Positions 30,898 to 42,450 of a stretch of 64,000 nucleotides of DNA are shown here, in pieces. The position numbers and the translations under genes were made by a program. The notes under the pieces are model-generated. The model did not search any database. It was not told the DNA's origin and saw only the letters and a program-made list of their open reading frames with translations. The stretch's first letter is position 1. The number at the start of each line of letters is the position of its first letter. The DNA lies in the NCBI GenBank assembly GCA_032622095.1, contig CP136061.1:135617587-135681586 (forward strand). The letters are read 5' to 3'. The DNA comes from Siphonodentalium dalli (Eukaryota; Mollusca; Scaphopoda; Gadilida; Siphonodentaliidae).

Positions 30898-31153
30898 TTA
30901 TGAAATGAAGACCAAAACTGTTGCAGTCCCGCGCGCACGTCACGTGGTTACAGCTGAAGAGCAAGTTCTCTGTAATTTCGGCATACTAATTAATATTCAC
31001 GTATTTTGTCAACAGATTTGCTGAAACGTCGCACAAACTTTTAGTGAACATGGATTCGGGTGACGTCACATGTAGTTTTTAGACCGATTTTTTGTTATAA
31101 GAAATTTTCAAATGCACGTTTTACAGTTTATAAGAGCTTATTCCAACACCGAA

Positions 31154-31226
31154 GTTTCCGTAGTGTAGTGGTTATCACGCTCGCCTAACACGCGAGAGGT
31201 CCTGAGTTCGAGCCTCAGCGGAAACA
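31154..31226 (+). tRNA. tRNA-Val (AAC)
   Basis: Block 3 unit 6; as at 1099. Confidence 0.97.
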
Positions 31227-31456
31227 ACCGGAAAAGTTTTGCTGAGTTTTGCCTACAGACAAATAATGTTTCGTGTTGCCCGTGGCCAAAGTACTCACAC
31301 TAAACTGAAACTTGATTGCCAAAATACATTTTTGTATGACTGAAAGCCCCTCAATTTACTGACCGTCGAACATTTTTGCTTGAGATGAAGAATAAAACAC
31401 AAACACTTAAAATTGCGTTATTTGTCAAAAACAAAATTGATTCACCAACTAAAATT

Positions 31457-31529
31457 TGTTCCCGCTGGGGCTCGAACCCAGGACCTCTCGCGTGTGAAGC
31501 GAGCGTGATAACCACTACACTACGGAAAC
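31457..31529 (-). tRNA. tRNA-Val (CAC)
   Basis: Block 3 unit 7; as at 77. Confidence 0.97.
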
Positions 31530-31786
31530 TTCGCATACTGTCACAATTTTAAATGCGCTCGGGATGATTCGACTAGATCAAAACTTACTTCGGTCTGAGA
31601 AAATGTTATGACGGTTAGATAGCTTCCTAATTCCCGCGCAGTACGGCCTGATCACGATGGACAAACTGAGGTTGCACAAATTAATGCCCCGGGCATAGCA
31701 TCAATCAACATGAAGACAACATTTTGTTCAAAGTTATACCGGTACACTATAATATAGTACCCAAACTGTTAGGAAAATCCCCATGT

Positions 31787-31878
31787 GCCTCGGTAGCGCA
31801 GTAGGCAGCGCGTCAGTCTCATAATCACAAAATGACAGAGCAATCTGAAGGTCGTGAGTTCGATCCTCACTCGGGGCA
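31787..31878 (+). tRNA. tRNA-Met (CAT), 19-nt intron
   Basis: Block 3 unit 7; as at 1732. Confidence 0.96.
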
Positions 31879-32107
31879 GAAATCTTTTGCCTGTGATTTT
31901 TAATGTTACCCTTCGGAGCAGATCCATTTTGACAGCCAAGTTGAAAGAAAAAGAAAACCATCAAAATGTTCTTTTCTGTCTGGATTTTGGTTGGCAGAAA
32001 CAGCAAACAAGCTATGTGAAATATCAAACTCATAGAGATGGTGCCAAGAAGTTCACAGGTCAACTGTCGCTTCCATGTGAGCAAGCAAAATGCAAACAAA
32101 AAAGTAT

Positions 32108-32222
32108 TGTCAGAAGTGGGGTTCGAACCCACGCCCACATTCGTGGACCAGAACTCCCATAACCTCGAACGAGGAAGGCAGTACCTTGAGTCTGGCGCCT
32201 TAGACCACTCGGCCATCCTGAC
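32108..32222 (-). tRNA. tRNA-Leu (CAA), 31-nt intron
   Basis: Block 3 unit 7; as at 728. Confidence 0.97.
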
Positions 32223-32478
32223 TTATGAAATGAAGACCAAAACTGTTGCAGTCCCGCGCGCACGTCACGTGGTTACAGCTGAAGAGCAAGTTCTCTGTAA
32301 TTTCGGCATACTAATTAATATTCACGTATTTTGTCAACAGATTTGCTGAAACGTCGCACAAACTTTTAGTGAACATGGATTCGGGTGACGTCACATGTAG
32401 TTTTTAGACCGATTTTTTGTTATAAGAAATTTTCAAATGCACGTTTTACAGTTTATAAGAGCTTATTCCAACACCGAA

Positions 32479-32551
32479 GTTTCCGTAGTGTAGTGGTTAT
32501 CACGCTCGCCTAACACGCGAGAGGTCCTGAGTTCGAGCCTCAGCGGAAACA
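32479..32551 (+). tRNA. tRNA-Val (AAC)
   Basis: Block 3 unit 7; as at 1099. Confidence 0.97.
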
Positions 32552-32781
32552 ACCGGAAAAGTTTTGCTGAGTTTTGCCTACAGACAAATAATGTTTCGTG
32601 TTGCCCGTGGCCAAAGTACTCACACTAAACTGAAACTTGATTGCCAAAATACATTTTTGTATGACTGAAAGCCCCTCAATTTACTGACCGTCGAACATTT
32701 TTGCTTGAGATGAAGAATAAAACACAAACACTTAAAATTGCGTTATTTGTCAAAAACAAAATTGATTCACCAACTAAAATT

Positions 32782-32854
32782 TGTTCCCGCTGGGGCTCGA
32801 ACCCAGGACCTCTCGCGTGTGAAGCGAGCGTGATAACCACTACACTACGGAAAC
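32782..32854 (-). tRNA. tRNA-Val (CAC)
   Basis: Block 3 unit 8; as at 77. Confidence 0.97.
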
Positions 32855-33111
32855 TTCGCATACTGTCACAATTTTAAATGCGCTCGGGATGATTCGACTA
32901 GATCAAAACTTACTTCGGTCTGAGAAAATGTTATGACGGTTAGATAGCTTCCTAATTCCCGCGCAGTACGGCCTGATCACGATGGACAAACTGAGGTTGC
33001 ACAAATTAATGCCCCGGGCATAGCATCAATCAACATGAAGACAACATTTTGTTCAAAGTTATACCGGTACACTATAATATAGTACCCAAACTGTTAGGAA
33101 AATCCCCATGT

Positions 33112-33203
33112 GCCTCGGTAGCGCAGTAGGCAGCGCGTCAGTCTCATAATCACAAAATGACAGAGCAATCTGAAGGTCGTGAGTTCGATCCTCACTCGGG
33201 GCA
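33112..33203 (+). tRNA. tRNA-Met (CAT), 19-nt intron
   Basis: Block 3 unit 8; as at 1732. Confidence 0.96.
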
Positions 33204-33432
33204 GAAATCTTTTGCCTGTGATTTTTAATGTTACCCTTCGGAGCAGATCCATTTTGACAGCCAAGTTGAAAGAAAAAGAAAACCATCAAAATGTTCTTTT
33301 CTGTCTGGATTTTGGTTGGCAGAAACAGCAAACAAGCTATGTGAAATATCAAACTCATAGAGATGGTGCCAAGAAGTTCACAGGTCAACTGTCGCTTCCA
33401 TGTGAGCAAGCAAAATGCAAACAAAAAAGTAT

Positions 33433-33547
33433 TGTCAGAAGTGGGGTTCGAACCCACGCCCACATTCGTGGACCAGAACTCCCATAACCTCGAACGAGGA
33501 AGGCAGTACCTTGAGTCTGGCGCCTTAGACCACTCGGCCATCCTGAC
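33433..33547 (-). tRNA. tRNA-Leu (CAA), 31-nt intron
   Basis: Block 3 unit 8; as at 728. Confidence 0.97.
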
Positions 33548-33803
33548 TTATGAAATGAAGACCAAAACTGTTGCAGTCCCGCGCGCACGTCACGTGGTTA
33601 CAGCTGAAGAGCAAGTTCTCTGTAATTTCGGCATACTAATTAATATTCACGTATTTTGTCAACAGATTTGCTGAAACGTCGCACAAACTTTTAGTGAACA
33701 TGGATTCGGGTGACGTCACATGTAGTTTTTAGACCGATTTTTTGTTATAAGAAATTTTCAAATGCACGTTTTACAGTTTATAAGAGCTTATTCCAACACC
33801 GAA

Positions 33804-33876
33804 GTTTCCGTAGTGTAGTGGTTATCACGCTCGCCTAACACGCGAGAGGTCCTGAGTTCGAGCCTCAGCGGAAACA
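33804..33876 (+). tRNA. tRNA-Val (AAC)
   Basis: Block 3 unit 8; as at 1099. Confidence 0.97.
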
Positions 33877-34106
33877 ACCGGAAAAGTTTTGCTGAGTTTT
33901 GCCTACAGACAAATAATGTTTCGTGTTGCCCGTGGCCAAAGTACTCACACTAAACTGAAACTTGATTGCCAAAATACATTTTTGTATGACTGAAAGCCCC
34001 TCAATTTACTGACCGTCGAACATTTTTGCTTGAGATGAAGAATAAAACACAAACACTTAAAATTGCGTTATTTGTCAAAAACAAAATTGATTCACCAACT
34101 AAAATT

Positions 34107-34179
34107 TGTTCCCGCTGGGGCTCGAACCCAGGACCTCTCGCGTGTGAAGCGAGCGTGATAACCACTACACTACGGAAAC
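34107..34179 (-). tRNA. tRNA-Val (CAC)
   Basis: Block 3 unit 9; as at 77. Confidence 0.97.
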
Positions 34180-34436
34180 TTCGCATACTGTCACAATTTT
34201 AAATGCGCTCGGGATGATTCGACTAGATCAAAACTTACTTCGGTCTGAGAAAATGTTATGACGGTTAGATAGCTTCCTAATTCCCGCGCAGTACGGCCTG
34301 ATCACGATGGACAAACTGAGGTTGCACAAATTAATGCCCCGGGCATAGCATCAATCAACATGAAGACAACATTTTGTTCAAAGTTATACCGGTACACTAT
34401 AATATAGTACCCAAACTGTTAGGAAAATCCCCATGT

Positions 34437-34528
34437 GCCTCGGTAGCGCAGTAGGCAGCGCGTCAGTCTCATAATCACAAAATGACAGAGCAATCTGAAG
34501 GTCGTGAGTTCGATCCTCACTCGGGGCA
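34437..34528 (+). tRNA. tRNA-Met (CAT), 19-nt intron
   Basis: Block 3 unit 9; as at 1732. Confidence 0.96.
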
Positions 34529-34757
34529 GAAATCTTTTGCCTGTGATTTTTAATGTTACCCTTCGGAGCAGATCCATTTTGACAGCCAAGTTGAAAGAAA
34601 AAGAAAACCATCAAAATGTTCTTTTCTGTCTGGATTTTGGTTGGCAGAAACAGCAAACAAGCTATGTGAAATATCAAACTCATAGAGATGGTGCCAAGAA
34701 GTTCACAGGTCAACTGTCGCTTCCATGTGAGCAAGCAAAATGCAAACAAAAAAGTAT

Positions 34758-34872
34758 TGTCAGAAGTGGGGTTCGAACCCACGCCCACATTCGTGGACCA
34801 GAACTCCCATAACCTCGAACGAGGAAGGCAGTACCTTGAGTCTGGCGCCTTAGACCACTCGGCCATCCTGAC
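34758..34872 (-). tRNA. tRNA-Leu (CAA), 31-nt intron
   Basis: Block 3 unit 9; as at 728. Confidence 0.97.
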
Positions 34873-35128
34873 TTATGAAATGAAGACCAAAACTGTTGCA
34901 GTCCCGCGCGCACGTCACGTGGTTACAGCTGAAGAGCAAGTTCTCTGTAATTTCGGCATACTAATTAATATTCACGTATTTTGTCAACAGATTTGCTGAA
35001 ACGTCGCACAAACTTTTAGTGAACATGGATTCGGGTGACGTCACATGTAGTTTTTAGACCGATTTTTTGTTATAAGAAATTTTCAAATGCACGTTTTACA
35101 GTTTATAAGAGCTTATTCCAACACCGAA

Positions 35129-35201
35129 GTTTCCGTAGTGTAGTGGTTATCACGCTCGCCTAACACGCGAGAGGTCCTGAGTTCGAGCCTCAGCGGAAAC
35201 A
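35129..35201 (+). tRNA. tRNA-Val (AAC)
   Basis: Block 3 unit 9; as at 1099. Confidence 0.97.
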
Positions 35202-35431
35202 ACCGGAAAAGTTTTGCTGAGTTTTGCCTACAGACAAATAATGTTTCGTGTTGCCCGTGGCCAAAGTACTCACACTAAACTGAAACTTGATTGCCAAAAT
35301 ACATTTTTGTATGACTGAAAGCCCCTCAATTTACTGACCGTCGATCATTTTTGCTTGAGATGAAGAATAAAACACAAACACTTAAAATTGCGTTATTTGT
35401 CAAAAACAAAATTGATTCACCAACTAAAATT

Positions 35432-35504
35432 TGTTCCCGCTGGGGCTCGAACCCAGGACCTCTCGCGTGTGAAGCGAGCGTGATAACCACTACACTACGG
35501 AAAC
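35432..35504 (-). tRNA. tRNA-Val (CAC)
   Basis: Block 3 unit 10; as at 77. Confidence 0.97.
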
Positions 35505-35761
35505 TTCGCATACTGTCACAATTTTAAATGCGCTCGGGATGATTCGACTAGATCAAAACTTACTTCGGTCTGAGAAAATGTTATGACGGTTAGATAGCTT
35601 CCTAATTCCCGCGCAGTACGGCCTGATCACGATGGACAAACTGAGGTTGCACAAATTAATGCCCCGGGCATAGCATCAATCAACATGAAGACAACATTTT
35701 GTTCAAAGTTATACCGGTACACTATAATATAGTACCCAAACTGTTAGGAAAATCCCCATGT

Positions 35762-35853
35762 GCCTCGGTAGCGCAGTAGGCAGCGCGTCAGTCTCATAAT
35801 CACAAAATGACAGAGCAATCTGAAGGTCGTGAGTTCGATCCTCACTCGGGGCA
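35762..35853 (+). tRNA. tRNA-Met (CAT), 19-nt intron
   Basis: Block 3 unit 10; as at 1732. Confidence 0.96.
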
Positions 35854-36082
35854 GAAATCTTTTGCCTGTGATTTTTAATGTTACCCTTCGGAGCAGATCC
35901 ATTTTGACAGCCAAGTTGAAAGAAAAAGAAAACCATCAAAATGTTCTTTTCTGTCTGGATTTTGGTTGGCAGAAACAGCAAACAAGCTATGTGAAATATC
36001 AAACTCATAGAGATGGTGCCAAGAAGTTCACAGGTCAACTGTCGCTTCCATGTGAACAAGCAAAATGCAAACAAAAAAGTAT

Positions 36083-36197
36083 TGTCAGAAGTGGGGTTCG
36101 AACCCACGCCCACATTCGTGGACCAGAACTCCCATAACCTCGAACGAGGAAGGCAGTACCTTGAGTCTGGCGCCTTAGACCACTCGGCCATCCTGAC
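36083..36197 (-). tRNA. tRNA-Leu (CAA), 31-nt intron
   Basis: Block 3 unit 10; 3' flank variant gtgaacaagc, shared with block 2 unit 5. Confidence 0.97.
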
Positions 36198-36453
36198 TTA
36201 TGAAATGAAGACCAAAACTGTTGCAGTCCCGCGCGCACGTCACGTGGTTACAGCTGAAGAGCAAGTTCTCTGTAATTTCGGCATACTAATTAATATTCAC
36301 GTATTTTGTCAACAGATTTGCTGAAACGTCGCACAAACTTTTAGTGAACATGGATTCGGGTGACGTCACATGTAGTTTTTAGACCGATTTTTTGTTATAA
36401 GAAATTTTCAAATGCACGTTTTACAGTTTATAAGAGCTTATTCCAACAACGAA

Positions 36454-36526
36454 GTTTCCGTAGTGTAGTGGTTATCACGCTCGCCTAACACGCGAGAGGT
36501 CCTGAGTTCGAGCCTCAGCGGAAACA
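36454..36526 (+). tRNA. tRNA-Val (AAC)
   Basis: Block 3 unit 10; C to A four bases before the gene. Confidence 0.97.
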
Positions 36527-36756
36527 ACCGGAAAAGTTTTGCTGAGTTTTGCCTACAGACAAATAATGTTTCGTGTTGCCCGTGGCCAAAGTACTCACAC
36601 TAAACTGAAACTTGATTGCCAAAATACATTTTTGTATGACTGAAAGCCCCTCAATTTACTGACCGTCGATCATTTTTGCTTGAGATGAAGAATAAAACAC
36701 AAACACTTAAAATTGCGTTATTTGTCAAAAACAAAATTGATTCACCAACTAAAATT

Positions 36757-36829
36757 TGTTCCCGCTGGGGCTCGAACCCAGGACCTCTCGCGTGTGAAGC
36801 GAGCGTGATAACCACTACACTACGGAAAC
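36757..36829 (-). tRNA. tRNA-Val (CAC)
   Basis: Block 3 unit 11; as at 77. Confidence 0.97.
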
Positions 36830-37086
36830 TTCGCATACTGTCACAATTTTAAATGCGCTCGGGATGATTCGACTAGATCAAAACTTACTTCGGTCTGAGA
36901 AAATGTTATGACGGTTAGATAGCTTCCTAATTCCCGCGCAGTACGGCCTGATCACGATGGACAAACTGAGGTTGCACAAATTAATGCCCCGGGCATAGCA
37001 TCAATCAACATGAAGACAACATTTTGTTCAAAGTTATACCGGTACACTATAATATAGTACCCAAACTGTTAGGAAAATCCCCATGT

Positions 37087-37178
37087 GCCTCGGTAGCGCA
37101 GTAGGCAGCGCGTCAGTCTCATAATCACAAAATGACAGAGCAATCTGAAGGTCGTGAGTTCGATCCTCACTCGGGGCA
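37087..37178 (+). tRNA. tRNA-Met (CAT), 19-nt intron
   Basis: Block 3 unit 11; as at 1732. Confidence 0.96.
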
Positions 37179-37407
37179 GAAATCTTTTGCCTGTGATTTT
37201 TAATGTTACCCTTCGGAGCAGATCCATTTTGACAGCCAAGTTGAAAGAAAAAGAAAACCATCAAAATGTTCTTTTCTGTCTGGATTTTGGTTGGCAGAAA
37301 CAGCAAACAAGCTATGTGAAATATCAAACTCATAGAGATGGTGCCAAGAAGTTCACAGGTCAACTGTCGCTTCCATGTGAGCAAGCAAAATGCAAACAAA
37401 AAAGTAT

Positions 37408-37522
37408 TGTCAGAAGTGGGGTTCGAACCCACGCCCACATTCGTGGACCAGAACTCCCATAACCTCGAACGAGGAAGGCAGTACCTTGAGTCTGGCGCCT
37501 TAGACCACTCGGCCATCCTGAC
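37408..37522 (-). tRNA. tRNA-Leu (CAA), 31-nt intron
   Basis: Block 3 unit 11; as at 728. Confidence 0.97.
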
Positions 37523-37778
37523 TTATGAAATGAAGACCAAAACTGTTGCAGTCCCGCGCGCACGTCACGTGGTTACAGCTGAAGAGCAAGTTCTCTGTAA
37601 TTTCGGCATACTAATTAATATTCACGTATTTTGTCAACAGATTTGCTGAAACGTCGCACAAACTTTTAGTGAACATGGATTCGGGTGACGTCACATGTAG
37701 TTTTTAGACCGATTTTTTGTTATAAGAAATTTTCAAATGCACGTTTTACAGTTTATAAGAGCTTATTCCAACACCGAA

Positions 37779-37851
37779 GTTTCCGTAGTGTAGTGGTTAT
37801 CACGCTCGCCTAACACGCGAGAGGTCCTGAGTTCGAGCCTCAGCGGAAACA
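37779..37851 (+). tRNA. tRNA-Val (AAC)
   Basis: Block 3 unit 11; as at 1099. Confidence 0.97.
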
Positions 37852-38081
37852 ACCGGAAAAGTTTTGCTGAGTTTTGCCTACAGACAAATAATGTTTCGTG
37901 TTGCCCGTGGCCAAAGTACTCACACTAAACTGAAACTTGATTGCCAAAATACATTTTTGTATGACTGAAAGCCCCTCAATTTACTGACCGTCGAACATTT
38001 TTGCTTGAGATGAAGAATAAAACACAAACACTTAAAATTGCGTTATTTGTCAAAAACAAAATTGATTCACCAACTAAAATT

Positions 38082-38154
38082 TGTTCCCGCTGGGGCTCGA
38101 ACCCAGGACCTCTCGCGTGTGAAGCGAGCGTGATAACCACTACACTACGGAAAC
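38082..38154 (-). tRNA. tRNA-Val (CAC)
   Basis: Block 3 unit 12; as at 77. Confidence 0.97.
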
Positions 38155-38411
38155 TTCGCATACTGTCACAATTTTAAATGCGCTCGGGATGATTCGACTA
38201 GATCAAAACTTACTTCGGTCTGAGAAAATGTTATGACGGTTAGATAGCTTCCTAATTCCCGCGCAGTACGGCCTGATCACGATGGACAAACTGAGGTTGC
38301 ACAAATTAATGCCCCGGGCATAGCATCAATCAACATGAAGACAACATTTTGTTCAAAGTTATACCGGTACACTATAATATAGTACCCAAACTGTTAGGAA
38401 AATCCCCATGT

Positions 38412-38503
38412 GCCTCGGTAGCGCAGTAGGCAGCGCGTCAGTCTCATAATCACAAAATGACAGAGCAATCTGAAGGTCGTGAGTTCGATCCTCACTCGGG
38501 GCA
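38412..38503 (+). tRNA. tRNA-Met (CAT), 19-nt intron
   Basis: Block 3 unit 12; as at 1732. Confidence 0.96.
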
Positions 38504-38732
38504 GAAATCTTTTGCCTGTGATTTTTAATGTTACCCTTCGGAGCAGATCCATTTTGACAGCCAAGTTGAAAGAAAAAGAAAACCATCAAAATGTTCTTTT
38601 CTGTCTGGATTTTGGTTGGCAGAAACAGCAAACAAGCTATGTGAAATATCAAACTCATAGAGATGGTGCCAAGAAGTTCACAGGTCAACTGTCGCTTCCA
38701 TGTGAGCAAGCAAAATGCAAACAAAAAAGTAT

Positions 38733-38847
38733 TGTCAGAAGTGGGGTTCGAACCCACGCCCACATTCGTGGACCAGAACTCCCATAACCTCGAACGAGGA
38801 AGGCAGTACCTTGAGTCTGGCGCCTTAGACCACTCGGCCATCCTGAC
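38733..38847 (-). tRNA. tRNA-Leu (CAA), 31-nt intron
   Basis: Block 3 unit 12; as at 728. Confidence 0.97.
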
Positions 38848-39103
38848 TTATGAAATGAAGACCAAAACTGTTGCAGTCCCGCGCGCACGTCACGTGGTTA
38901 CAGCTGAAGAGCAAGTTCTCTGTAATTTCGGCATACTAATTAATATTCACGTATTTTGTCAACAGATTTGCTGAAACGTCGCACAAACTTTTAGTGAACA
39001 TGGATTCGGGTGACGTCACATGTAGTTTTTAGACCGATTTTTTGTTATAAGAAATTTTCAAATGCACGTTTTACAGTTTATAAGAGCTTATTCCAACACC
39101 GAA

Positions 39104-39176
39104 GTTTCCGTAGTGTAGTGGTTATCACGCTCGCCTAACACGCGAGAGGTCCTGAGTTCGAGCCTCAGCGGAAACA
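39104..39176 (+). tRNA. tRNA-Val (AAC)
   Basis: Block 3 unit 12; as at 1099. Confidence 0.97.
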
Positions 39177-39406
39177 ACCGGAAAAGTTTTGCTGAGTTTT
39201 GCCTACAGACAAATAATGTTTCGTGTTGCCCGTGGCCAAAGTACTCACACTAAACTGAAACTTGATTGCCAAAATACATTTTTGTATGACTGAAAGCCCC
39301 TCAATTTACTGACCGTCGATCATTTTTGCTTGAGATGAAGAATAAAACACAAACACTTAAAATTGCGTTATTTGTCAAAAACAAAATTGATTCACCAACT
39401 AAAATT

Positions 39407-39479
39407 TGTTCCCGCTGGGGCTCGAACCCAGGACCTCTCGCGTGTGAAGCGAGCGTGATAACCACTACACTACGGAAAC
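39407..39479 (-). tRNA. tRNA-Val (CAC)
   Basis: Block 3 unit 13; as at 77. Confidence 0.97.
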
Positions 39480-39736
39480 TTCGCATACTGTCACAATTTT
39501 AAATGCGCTCGGGATGATTCGACTAGATCAAAACTTACTTCGGTCTGAGAAAATGTTATGACGGTTAGATAGCTTCCTAATTCCCGCGCAGTACGGCCTG
39601 ATCACGATGGACAAACTGAGGTTGCACAAATTAATGCCCCGGGCATAGCATCAATCAACATGAAGACAACATTTTGTTCAAAGTTATACCGGTACACTAT
39701 AATATAGTACCCAAACTGTTAGGAAAATCCCCATGT

Positions 39737-39828
39737 GCCTCGGTAGCGCAGTAGGCAGCGCGTCAGTCTCATAATCACAAAATGACAGAGCAATCTGAAG
39801 GTCGTGAGTTCGATCCTCACTCGGGGCA
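39737..39828 (+). tRNA. tRNA-Met (CAT), 19-nt intron
   Basis: Block 3 unit 13; as at 1732. Confidence 0.96.
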
Positions 39829-40057
39829 GAAATCTTTTGCCTGTGATTTTTAATGTTACCCTTCGGAGCAGATCCATTTTGACAGCCAAGTTGAAAGAAA
39901 AAGAAAACCATCAAAATGTTCTTTTCTGTCTGGATTTTGGTTGGCAGAAACAGCAAACAAGCTATGTGAAATATCAAACTCATAGAGATGGTGCCAAGAA
40001 GTTCACAGGTCAACTGTCGCTTCCATGTGAGCAAGCAAAATGCAAACAAAAAAGTAT

Positions 40058-40172
40058 TGTCAGAAGTGGGGTTCGAACCCACGCCCACATTCGTGGACCA
40101 GAACTCCCATAACCTCGAACGAGGAAGGCAGTACCTTGAGTCTGGCGCCTTAGACCACTCGGCCATCCTGAC
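40058..40172 (-). tRNA. tRNA-Leu (CAA), 31-nt intron
   Basis: Block 3 unit 13; as at 728. Confidence 0.97.
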
Positions 40173-40428
40173 TTATGAAATGAAGACCAAAACTGTTGCA
40201 GTCCCGCGCGCACGTCACGTGGTTACAGCTGAAGAGCAAGTTCTCTGTAATTTCGGCATACTAATTAATATTCACGTATTTTGTCAACAGATTTGCTGAA
40301 ACGTCGCACAAACTTTTAGTGAACATGGATTCGGGTGACGTCACATGTAGTTTTTAGACCGATTTTTTGTTATAAGAAATTTTCAAATGCACGTTTTACA
40401 GTTTATAAGAGCTTATTCCAACACCGAA

Positions 40429-40501
40429 GTTTCCGTAGTGTAGTGGTTATCACGCTCGCCTAACACGCGAGAGGTCCTGAGTTCGAGCCTCAGCGGAAAC
40501 A
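40429..40501 (+). tRNA. tRNA-Val (AAC)
   Basis: Block 3 unit 13; as at 1099. Confidence 0.97.
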
Positions 40502-40731
40502 ACCGGAAAAGTTTTGCTGAGTTTTGCCTACAGACAAATAATGTTTCGTGTTGCCCGTGGCCAAAGTACTCACACTAAACTGAAACTTGATTGCCAAAAT
40601 ACATTTTTGTATGACTGAAAGCCCCTCAATTTACTGACCGTCGATCATTTTTGCTTGAGATGAAGAATAAAACACAAACACTTAAAATTGCGTTATTTGT
40701 CAAAAACAAAATTGATTCACCAACTAAAATT

Positions 40732-40804
40732 TGTTCCCGCTGGGGCTCGAACCCAGGACCTCTCGCGTGTGAAGCGAGCGTGATAACCACTACACTACGG
40801 AAAC
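40732..40804 (-). tRNA. tRNA-Val (CAC)
   Basis: Block 3 unit 14; as at 77. Confidence 0.97.
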
Positions 40805-41061
40805 TTCGCATACTGTCACAATTTTAAATGCGCTCGGGATGATTCGACTAGATCAAAACTTACTTCGGTCTGAGAAAATGTTATGACGGTTAGATAGCTT
40901 CCTAATTCCCGCGCAGTACGGCCTGATCACGATGGACAAACTGAGGTTGCACAAATTAATGCCCCGGGCATAGCATCAATCAACATGAAGACAACATTTT
41001 GTTCAAAGTTATACCGGTACACTATAATATAGTACCCAAACTGTTAGGAAAATCCCCATGT

Positions 41062-41139
41062 GCCTCGGTAGCGCAGTAGGCAGCGCGTCAGTCTCATAAT
41101 CACAAAATGACAGAGCAATCTGAAGGTCGTGAGTTCGAT
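41062..41139 (+). tRNA. tRNA-Met (CAT), 3' end lost in the assembly gap
   Basis: Block 3 unit 14. The sequence stops in the T-loop (gagttcgat) at the first N; probably a complete gene in reality. Confidence 0.9.
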
Positions 41140-41239
41140 NNNNNNNNNNNNNNNNNNNNNNNNNNNNNNNNNNNNNNNNNNNNNNNNNNNNNNNNNNNNN
41201 NNNNNNNNNNNNNNNNNNNNNNNNNNNNNNNNNNNNNNN
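41140..41239. other. Assembly gap (100 N)
   Basis: Exactly 100 N, a conventional length for a gap of unknown size. It hides the junction between the array and the 3' side of the second LINE. Confidence 0.98.
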
Positions 41240-42450
41240 CGATCAAGTGACCACTCTGTTTATTATATTTCCCTATAGGCGTCTGTTTTACCAGTAATAA
41301 GAATAATACCGACTATATTCATGACTCATAAATTTCGATAGCTCCTATGAATACATAACTGACTGGTGACATAATTCACTAGTGAAATTATCATTTCTAA
41401 TTTATAGAGAAATCAAGATAAATCACACATACATGTAGGAATGTCATTTTTTTTCCTTTTCACCAAATCGCGTCCTGTTGATTAAAAAATACGATGGTAA
41501 ATCTATACAAAAACAATAAATTCTTAATCGGAACCTGATGTTGAGATTATGCTGACTGAATCAAGTTATTATATTCTTGAAGTTTAACATTCGGAAAAGA
41601 ACATAAAAATTATTTTTGCATGAATATAATTCCATCAAAGCCAACACAAATTTCTATATCTTGCATATATTACTGTTATACTGGAATATAGAACTAGAGA
41701 TTTTATAACACGATGAAAAGTGGGGGGGGGGTGATGAAAAAATAAATAAATAAATACAAAAATTGGTAGGGGGGGGGGGGGGGGGGAGGGGGGTAAAAAA
41801 AAAAAAAAAAAAAAACCCAGCGGTTTGTTTCCCATCTACTATGGGAGGTTTAATGTGCCTTAATGTAATTTCTTACTGGCAGAATGTTTAATTCTAATTT
41901 TGTTGTCTTATTTCGTTTCAGCTCAAGATTACTTCGTCTTTGGACCAGGAAGTTAATCATCACTGCGTATACACTGTTTGATTATTTCTTTTTTTGTGAA
42001 TGTGAAAAATGGATTGGGATCGGATATGTTTCTGGATTGTTCTTGGAAATTAAAATCCTGAATGGAATTGCTGACATCAGTTCTCTACATTACATCTTAT
42101 ATTGGAATTCTCGTCAACATGTTTCGGATATACCTTTGTCTTAAAACTACATATAGTGATTAAAGAATTCATACTCTATTTTCTGAACAGAGAGGACACC
42201 CAGGATCTAAATTCTAGAAGTACTATGCATTCCTCATGTGCTACTAAAATTTCCCTTATATTTATAACTAAATTAAAGTTGGATTCTGTAATATATTCTT
42301 AGATTTTTGCATTACCAACACTATTCAAATAAAATTCACCACTCAACACAGCATTTTATAATAATCTCAGTCACATTATTAGGAAGACTCTCTTCTTTTC
42401 ATAAACCAACATCAATTTTCATACATTGTTACAATTAACATGAATATTTA
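41240..42450. other. Non-coding stretch, possibly partly LINE 3' region
   Basis: AT-rich sequence between the gap and the LINE ORF2 stop. No array sequence, poly(A) end or target duplication was found, so the LINE 3' boundary is unresolved. It contains G runs at about 41721-41731 and 41769-41793 and an A run at about 41796-41815. An AATAAA on the minus strand (42447-42452) overlaps the ORF2 stop codon. Confidence 0.7.
41721..41815. repeat. Low-complexity poly(G)/poly(A) tracts
   Basis: Long G homopolymers followed by about 20 A. Such runs are error-prone in sequencing; lengths should not be trusted. Confidence 0.85.

Larger units (their letters stand above)
22906..41139. repeat. Tandem tRNA array, block 3 (about 13.8 units)
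   Basis: Units of exactly 1325 bp without length change. All units carry TGACTGAAAG where blocks 1 and 2 have TGATTGAAAG. A GAACATTTTT variant downstream of Val-CAC marks the units at 24726, 28701, 31351, 32676, 34001 and 37976. The block runs into the assembly gap. Confidence 0.97.

Noticed and set aside
41796-41815. Poly(A) as the 3' end of the autonomous LINE
   Set aside because: The LINE is on the minus strand, so its tail should appear as T on the plus strand; this tract has the wrong orientation.
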